NCBI RefSeq assembly: GCF_000003605.2 | Contig: NW_003145786.1 | Coordinates: 96,144-145,016, forward strand | Reading direction: 5' to 3' | From: Saccoglossus kowalevskii | Taxonomy: Eukaryota; Hemichordata; Enteropneusta; Harrimaniidae | Length of the DNA: 48,873 bases | Shown: one piece after another, positions 45,901-48,873 of the stretch | Layout of the letters: each line of letters opens with the position of its first letter | How positions within the stretch are numbered: the first letter of the stretch is position 1 | The notes under the pieces: generated by a model | The model's database searches: none | What the model was told of the DNA's origin: nothing | Seen by the model: only the letters and a program-made list of their open reading frames with translations | Made by a program: the position numbers and the translations under genes

Positions 45901-48267
45901 AGTCCTCTGTGCAGGCTGTAACTCAAATGCCAGCAAGGCCTGGCGAACATTGTGTTACTGTTGTGGATTCAGTACCATTTACGACAGTGGGGAGGCCGGA
46001 CTCGCCGCCATCCCCACCGGGATCACGAACATTGACCCCACAATCAAGTGTGTCATCGGCACCATCAACGCGGCCGCTCACAGGAAAAAGTATTGACAGT
46101 GAGAGGCCTAGCTTTAGAGAGAGATGCACAGGATTTGATCTGTCACTAAAAAAATTTGCCAAGTGTTATTATGGACCCTTTCTCACGAAAATGCCAGTCA
46201 AGGTAATTTGTCTTTCATTTTTATTAATGATATATATTTATATCATTAATATATATATAACAAATAAATAAAAGAAGCATACCATAAAATATTTATTATT
46301 TTGTATTCATTAATTTTTTACACTCTATGTTAATTTCATGATCTGAAAACTGATACAAAGTTTGCATCTTCTTTTTAGATTGTGGTGTTGATCTTCTTCA
46401 CTGGTCTTCTGGGAGTGAGTGCATATGGCATTGTAAATATGCGAGACGGACTCGACATCACAGACGTAGTCCCACGTAAAACCCAGGAATATGATTTTCT
46501 GGAGGCGCAGATGAAATATTTTAGCTTTTACAATATGTTTGCTGTAACTCAGGATGACTTTGACTATGCCAACAGTCAAAGGATACTTTATCAGTACCAT
46601 GATGCATTTAGGGAAATTGGTGAAGTGATCCGAACGCCGGATAATGAACTGCCCATGTTCTGGCTTCAATACTTCAGGGATTGGCTGCTTGGTAAGACAC
46701 ATTACTTAGTAGAAGTAGGCTACACCTTCTGTTTTTTTACCAGAATACTAGAAAAGACATTTGTGAACATTTCAATCAAATTTATTGTAATTAACATATA
46801 TGTAAATTTGTTTATTTATTTACAGATATTCAAGAAGCTTTTGATAATGATTGGTTATCAGGTGCAATTTCTCAAAATGGTCCGCATAAAAATGCCACAG
46901 AATATGGTGTCATTGGCTACAAGCTTATTATTCAGACTGGTGACTCAGAGTACCCGATTGATGAAACTCAGGTTTGTTTCATTTTATTTCCCCTGCAAGT
47001 TTGCATCTTAATTAGTTCCATAGAAACTGCACTTCTGTCAGTCTGTCTATATTTCATGAATATTTTTTTTACAAGTTTCATTCAAAATGTGTTCCAAAAA
47101 ATTTATTTGATTTGATTTGATTCATATGTAAAATAGTATGGTATATATTATATAATTGCTAATTATATGATATATTTGCTGGGTTTTCATTTTTATATTT
47201 TTTTCTGTTAAGAAAAATCCACTAAACTAAATCCACAAAAATCGTTGTTTCTTTGACAAATTTGTGAAGTTAAAACACAGTGAATATACTCAAAACATCA
47301 AAATAGTGAAATTAAATGTCAGTGAAAATAGTTTTACAGTAGTGCATTTTATTTTAGTTTCATAAGCTGTTTCAATTATGTCAAATGAAAGTAAAACCTG
47401 CCAAACTAAATCCATGCGAACGTCTAAAATAACAATAAAAATCATTTTATTTTTGTTTTGTAAGCTGTTTAAAGATAAACTGCATTCTTCATACAGAGTC
47501 CAGATTCCACTTCATGTTATTTCATTTCTCCACTGAATAACATGTAGGAACATTTGCCTCTTCTCTACTCCAGTAATCTGTCCTCCAGTCTGAAGTTTGT
47601 TGTTTCTTTTCTCCACTAGGTAAATAATGTTAGGTTGGTAGATGAACATGGTATTATATACCCTGATGCATTCTATAACTATCTTACTGTTTGGTGGTCG
47701 TACGATGTGCTTTCTACCGTCGTATCGCAGGCTCAGCTCCACCCTGAACCGCATAATTTCATCCCAGGTGGCGTCAATGATCCAGAAAAGCGAAGTAAGT
47801 CAAATTCAAACTGAAATAAAACCAGTAATTTTTTTCATTTGATTTGTTCCACAATTAAAATGAATGAGTGCAAATTGTAGCATATTAATATCTGTTAATT
47901 ATGTTTGTTTCAATGTTGACATGAATATCTATGCAGAAAAACATGGTCATTCATTTTTCATAACTTTATTTTTTTTTAATCAACAGTTCCAAAATCTCAG
48001 GCTCTAAATTTTACACAAATTCCCTTTTTCTTGAATGGCTTACAAACAACCGAAGATTTTATTAACGTTATCAACAAGGTTCGCAACATTTCATCCCACT
48101 TTGACTCCAGAGGGCTCCCTAACTACCCCAGAGGTATACCTTTCACCTTCTGGGAACAGTATGTGAATCTGCGATTCTTTCTCATGTTGGCGTTGATCAG
48201 CGTACTTGGAGCCACATTTCTTGTTAACACCATAATTCTCGTCAATCCATGGGCTGCATTAATTGAG
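21979..48267 (+). CDS. ptc: Patched, hedgehog receptor (19 exons, 3' end outside window)
   Basis: This is a twelve-pass RND/sterol-sensing membrane protein that binds Hedgehog and represses Smoothened, probably by moving sterol. The join is 21979-22056, 23147-23339, 31025-31214, 31386-31455, 31572-31672, 32310-32427, 34003-34095, 35193-35314, 36961-37108, 37947-38078, 38188-38346, 38655-38747, 44220-44345, 45218-45333, 45788-46202, 46379-46691, 46826-46971, 47620-47794 and 47987-48267. It is 3069 nt, 1023 codons, with no stop and consistent phases. Residues 60-79 are TM1, followed by [10 protein letters not shown] (81-90). Extracellular domain 1 spans about 80-406, TM2-TM6 (sterol-sensing domain) about 407-562, with GIGVDD at 476-481. 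The cytoplasmic loop is about 563-716, TM7 about 717-736, extracellular domain 2 about 737-991 and TM8 about 992-1012. Sequons are seen at N315, N378, N845, N937 and N963. Similarity to Ptch1 runs through every exon and is much closer than to NPC1 or Dispatched. TM9-12 and the tail are missing because the window ends. Start is the first in-frame ATG downstream of a stop at 21892; an alternative N-terminus is possible. Confidence 0.96.
22057..23146 (+). other. ptc intron 1
   Basis: 1090 bases including the 533-N gap. It has GTCAGT and AG ends. It stays CpG-rich like the upstream flank and holds two near-consensus Gli sites (22237, 22969). Confidence 0.85.
22322..22854. other. Assembly gap (533 Ns) in intron 1
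   Basis: An uninterrupted run of N. Both sides lie in intron 1, and exon 1/exon 2 join correctly across it, so no ptc coding sequence need be missing. Regulatory sequence or repeats could be hidden. Open frames spanning the Ns are artefacts. Confidence 0.99.
23147..23339 (+). CDS. ptc: ptc exon 2, TM1 region
   Basis: Codes residues 27-90 plus one base. Begins [13 protein letters not shown], holds TM1 (about 60-79) and ends in the signature [10 protein letters not shown]. The acceptor is attcag|GG and the donor GAAG|GTAAGT. The junction with exon 1 corresponds to the vertebrate Ptch1 exon 1/2 junction. Confidence 0.96.
25619..25756. repeat. 46-bp triplication in intron 2
   Basis: Three head-to-tail copies (25619, 25665, 25711) of a unit starting TACATTCGCTTACTAAACAA, with one A/C difference in the middle copy. 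Confidence 0.93.
27917..27979. repeat. (AG)n microsatellite with A tail
   Basis: Near-pure AG dinucleotide run interrupted by AAAA at its start and followed by about ten A residues. Confidence 0.9.
31025..31214 (+). CDS. ptc: ptc exon 3, extracellular domain 1
   Basis: Completes the alanine codon of VEAGGR and continues through the conserved [16 protein letters not shown] stretch. The acceptor is ttttag|CT and the donor GGAAA|GTAAGT, phase 2. It follows the longest intron (7.7 kb). Confidence 0.96.
31386..31455 (+). CDS. ptc: ptc exon 4, extracellular domain 1
   Basis: A 70-nt exon coding [15 protein letters not shown] and onward to LLQG. The acceptor is tttcag|AACG and the donor GGGA|GTAAGT, phase 0. 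CFK aligns with the conserved cysteine before the alpha-helical segment of the Patched ectodomain. Confidence 0.95.
31572..31672 (+). CDS. ptc: ptc exon 5, extracellular domain 1
   Basis: Contains [10 protein letters not shown], among the best conserved Patched motifs. The acceptor is ccccacag|TAT and the donor CCTTT|GTAAGT, phase 2. Confidence 0.96.
31673..32309 (+). other. ptc intron 5
   Basis: 637 bases, AT-rich, no gene or repeat family recognised apart from a near-consensus Gli site at 32151-32159. Confidence 0.8.
32310..32427 (+). CDS. ptc: ptc exon 6, extracellular domain 1
   Basis: Codes the [20 protein letters not shown] region, matching the W-x-x-x-DPLE motif of Ptch1, then a less conserved acidic stretch. 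The acceptor is ttcattag|CGA and the donor GAAACG|GTAAGT, phase 0. Confidence 0.95.
33374..33502. mobile_element. Foldback/MITE-like element, internally deleted copy
   Basis: 129 bp starting TACTGTTAGTGTATTTTAGC and ending GTATTTTACAGTA. The interior (AGCTGGAATTGATTTTTGCT..., GAATGTAAAATGTAGG) matches the left two thirds of the element at 39996-40191. It lacks that element's right half except the terminus. Confidence 0.6.
33608..33920. repeat. 43-bp array with CCAAT palindrome in intron 6
   Basis: Seven full units plus 13 bp, at 33608, 33651, 33694, 33737, 33780, 33823 and 33866. Most units begin with the perfect 12-bp palindrome GATTGGCCAATC; units 1, 3 and 7 read GATTAGCCAATC. Units 3 and 6 have ATCCTCC for ATACTCC. 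Otherwise almost identical, suggesting recent expansion. Confidence 0.95.
34003..34095 (+). CDS. ptc: ptc exon 7, extracellular domain 1
   Basis: A 93-nt, phase 0/0 exon coding [20 protein letters not shown]. The CLNPxDPDC cysteine pair is diagnostic of Patched. The acceptor is tcttgtag|GCG and the donor ACAG|GTAAAA. The 43-bp CCAAT array ends only about 80 bp upstream. Confidence 0.96.
34096..35192 (+). other. ptc intron 7
   Basis: 1097 bases with a foldback element at 34136-34346 and a C12 tract at 34866-34877. No other feature seen. Confidence 0.85.
34136..34346. mobile_element. Foldback/MITE-like element with 23-bp perfect inverted repeat
   Basis: 211 bp from TACTGTAAAA to TTTACAGTA, so termini are TA plus inverted CTGTAAA. 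Inside, 34260-34282 and 34306-34328 are perfect 23-bp inverted repeats (left arm starts TATTCACTGGG) around a 23-nt loop. TA ends suggest a Tc1/mariner-type target site. It carries no ORF, so it would be non-autonomous. Confidence 0.7.
35193..35314 (+). CDS. ptc: ptc exon 8, extracellular domain 1
   Basis: Codes [20 protein letters not shown], matching the Ptch1 GGC...KYMxWxEELIVGG block, with a sequon at N315. The acceptor is tgttcctag|GTT and the donor AAGAG|GTGAGA, phase 2. Confidence 0.96.
35315..36960 (+). other. ptc intron 8
   Basis: 1646 bases. No gene, repeat family or conserved site recognised; short frames (35383-35577, 36512-36697) look like chance. Confidence 0.8.
36961..37108 (+). 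CDS. ptc: ptc exon 9, extracellular domain 1
   Basis: Codes [18 protein letters not shown] through [10 protein letters not shown]. The acceptor is taattttcag|CGG. The donor AAA|GTTAGT lacks the usual A at +3, and an in-frame TAA follows 12 nt into the intron. The junction KFTK-VVSAS restores the Patched reading frame. Confidence 0.95.
37109..37946 (+). other. ptc intron 9
   Basis: 838 bases with the weak donor GTTAGT and a 56-bp tandem duplication (37544-37655) carrying AP-1-type sites. Confidence 0.85.
37544..37655. repeat. 56-bp tandem duplication with AP-1-type site
   Basis: Two apparently identical copies (37544-37599, 37600-37655), each with TGACTCA (37551, 37607) followed by GTGCCCCCACCCAGGGGGAG. 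Confidence 0.93.
37947..38078 (+). CDS. ptc: ptc exon 10, start of TM2
   Basis: Residues 372-415, phase 0/0. Contains the sequon at N378, the [14 protein letters not shown] segment and the first half of TM2 (RVAAGYVIM). The acceptor is ttttcag|GTT and the donor ATCATG|GTAAGA. Confidence 0.96.
38188..38346 (+). CDS. ptc: ptc exon 11, TM2-TM3 (sterol-sensing domain)
   Basis: Residues 416-468, phase 0/0. Finishes TM2, then [20 protein letters not shown] in TM3 and the IEFNAATTQ linker, all typical of the Patched sterol-sensing domain. The donor CCCAG|GTTTGT is weaker at +3. Confidence 0.97.
38655..38747 (+). CDS. ptc: ptc exon 12, TM4 with GxGxDD
   Basis: Residues 469-499, phase 0/0. [19 protein letters not shown] contains the TM4 acidic pair D480/D481, in family members implicated in cation coupling. 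The last residues ([11 protein letters not shown]) diverge from vertebrates. The donor GTAGCG|GTAAGT opens the 5.5-kb intron 12. Confidence 0.97.
39996..40191. mobile_element. Foldback/MITE-like element in intron 12
   Basis: 196 bp, TACTGTAAAATATTTTAGCT at the left end and GTGTTTTACAGTA at the right. Sub-terminal parts are imperfect inverted repeats (AATTAATATTCGCTGAA against TTCAGCGAAATTAATT). It is the fullest copy and links the elements in introns 6 and 7. Confidence 0.7.
42491..42631 (+). other. Orphan exon-like segment in ptc intron 12
   Basis: A 141-nt block reads as 47 codons with protein-like composition, including [16 protein letters not shown] and [11 protein letters not shown]. 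It is bounded by ATATATCATAG on the left, a poor pyrimidine tract but a usable AG, and by GGAGAA|GTAAGA on the right, a strong donor. Both ends are phase 0, so it could be skipped or included between exons 12 and 13 without shifting the frame. Known Patched proteins have nothing comparable here, and I do not recognise the family. It may be a cassette exon, an exon of a nested gene, a decayed exon or chance. Confidence 0.35.
42984..42992 (+). promoter_or_regulatory. Perfect Gli/Ci consensus 9-mer in intron 12
   Basis: GACCACCCA about 350 bp after the orphan exon-like segment. patched is a standard direct Gli target, so an intronic enhancer is plausible but unproven. One-mismatch copies lie at 22237-22245 (GATCACCCA), 22969-22977 (reverse), 20451-20459 and 32151-32159. 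Confidence 0.3.
44220..44345 (+). CDS. ptc: ptc exon 13, TM5
   Basis: Residues 500-541, phase 0/0. [19 protein letters not shown] and [10 protein letters not shown] match TM4-TM5 loop and TM5 of Patched. The acceptor is tttccacag|CAA and the donor TACAG|GTGGGC. Confidence 0.97.
44346..45217 (+). other. ptc intron 13
   Basis: 872 bases; contains a diverged 60-bp tandem duplication (45049 to about 45168) with ATACTAATTA in each copy. Nothing else seen. Confidence 0.8.
45218..45333 (+). CDS. ptc: ptc exon 14, TM6
   Basis: Residues 542-579 plus two bases. [20 protein letters not shown] is TM6; it is followed by the basic [17 protein letters not shown] stretch that begins the central cytoplasmic loop. 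The acceptor is cttcacag|TTC and the donor TTTTAG|GTGAGT, phase 2. Confidence 0.96.
45334..45787 (+). other. ptc intron 14
   Basis: 454 bases, AT-rich, no feature recognised. Confidence 0.8.
45788..46202 (+). CDS. ptc: ptc exon 15, central cytoplasmic loop
   Basis: The largest exon (415 nt), residues 580-718. It opens with [12 protein letters not shown], corresponding to the Ptch1 segment after its CCF, and includes [11 protein letters not shown] Ser/Pro/Thr-rich region follows, then [16 protein letters not shown] leading into TM7. No PPxY motif is present in this loop. The acceptor is tctttcag|TTC and the donor GTCAAG|GTAATT. Confidence 0.95.
46379..46691 (+). CDS. ptc: ptc exon 16, TM7 and extracellular domain 2
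   Basis: Residues 719-822 plus one base. TM7 is followed by [30 protein letters not shown] and YFRDWL, all hallmark Patched motifs. The acceptor is tttttag|ATT and the donor CTTG|GTAAGA, phase 1. Confidence 0.97.
46826..46971 (+). CDS. ptc: ptc exon 17, extracellular domain 2
   Basis: Residues 823-871: [10 protein letters not shown], sequon N845, and [16 protein letters not shown], matching the Ptch1 YKLLVQTG block. The acceptor is atttacag|AT and the donor CTCAG|GTTTGT, phase 0. Confidence 0.96.
46972..47619 (+). other. ptc intron 17
   Basis: 648 bases. A probable diverged foldback element occupies about 47125-47341, ending AGTTTTACAGTA with inner strings such as TTTGCTGGGTTTTCATTTT and TTAAAACACAGTGAATA. 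Its left end is uncertain. Confidence 0.6.
47620..47794 (+). CDS. ptc: ptc exon 18, extracellular domain 2
   Basis: Residues 872-929 plus one base. [20 protein letters not shown] aligns with the conserved RLVDxxGxIxPxAFY block; SQAQLHPEP follows. The acceptor is ctccactag|GTA and the donor CGAA|GTAAGT, phase 1. Confidence 0.95.
47987..48267 (+). CDS. ptc: ptc exon 19, TM8 (last exon in window)
   Basis: Residues 930-1023. Includes sequons N937 and N963, [25 protein letters not shown] and TM8 (about 992-1012), ending VNPWAALIE. The acceptor is aatcaacag|TTC and the donor TTGAG|GTAATT, phase 0. I find no continuation of the TM9 motif before 48873. Confidence 0.96.
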
Positions 48268-48873
48268 GTAATTTTTTGTATAAATTGTTTAATTTAATGT
48301 CAATTTATTATTATAAACGAGATTTTAATACAGTGAATGACAGAAAGTTGTGCCAATGTTTACAAACATTTATAAGAAATTGTAAATATAGATCCTAAGC
48401 TTTCATTCAAATTCAAATATTTGATTGTCCATGAAGCTCAACATTGTCTATACCCACAATGCACTGCAAATACTTCAAGAAACTTCTAATTCAAACCAGA
48501 AGCAATTTCTGAATTGATGAAGCTGAACTAATTCACAATGATGTCACAGTACCATTGTTGGATTGGTCAATTCCAATTCTAACCATTTTGACATATATTT
48601 ATAAAACATTTATAAAATCCCCAGGTTTCTGACATTCACTGAAATAATTTAAATAATAATCAAAATTAATCATCTTGGGGGAAAAGTATGAAATGACAAA
48701 ACATGAAGTTTTGTTCATCTTTAATGATTAAATTTCACAAATTGTGTGAGTAGTATACGAGACTGCAAAATGTTGTAGATGAAAATTTTCTTTATTTTCC
48801 ACAACTGAAGGAGAACTTCAACAATGTCCATGCCATGTATGTGGTTAGTATCGCAATTGGTGAAGAATTGGTT
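48268..48873 (+). other. ptc intron 19, runs off window
   Basis: GTAATT donor followed by 600 bases of AT-rich sequence. No stretch resembling the Patched TM9 region was found before the window ends. Confidence 0.75.

Overview
This is animal nuclear DNA: AT-rich, with short exons bounded by consensus GT/AG sites, kilobase introns, minisatellite arrays and one assembly gap (533 Ns at 22322-22854). The only gene I can support is the hedgehog receptor Patched on the + strand. Its deduced protein and the dispersed short inverted-repeat elements in its introns look like a lophotrochozoan, most plausibly a mollusc. That placement is an inference; the species is not determined.

Layout. Positions 1-21.5 kb are intergenic with no convincing gene. 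They carry five tandem-repeat arrays (unit lengths about 44, 39, 20, 48 and 49/98 bp) and five long G or C homopolymers. A candidate promoter lies at about 21.55-21.98 kb (CCAAT box, GC/GT box, TATA-like box, upstream ORFs). The patched coding sequence starts at 21979 and runs off the right edge. Nineteen exons were reconstructed (21979-48267). They join in one open frame of 1023 codons covering the N-terminus, TM1, the first extracellular domain, TM2-TM6 (sterol-sensing domain with the GxGxDD motif), the central cytoplasmic loop, TM7, the second extracellular domain and TM8. TM9-TM12 and the C-terminal tail should lie beyond 48873.

Patched restrains Smoothened in the absence of Hedgehog and is usually itself a Gli/Ci target. 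Two perfect Gli-type 9-mers occur, at 2080 (about 20 kb upstream) and 42984 (intron 12), but two is only slightly above chance. 

Most notable beyond the gene: (1) an orphan exon-like segment in intron 12 (42491-42631, 47 codons, phase 0 at both ends); (2) a candidate distant first exon at 17197-17211, phase-compatible with an upstream acceptor of exon 1; (3) an abrupt loss of CpG just after 24.0 kb, inside the gene, as expected of germline gene-body methylation; (4) a family of TA-flanked foldback elements in introns 6, 7, 12 and probably 17; (5) a 43-bp array in intron 6 in which most units carry a perfect CCAAT palindrome. All positions were read by eye; no alignment or RNA evidence was available.
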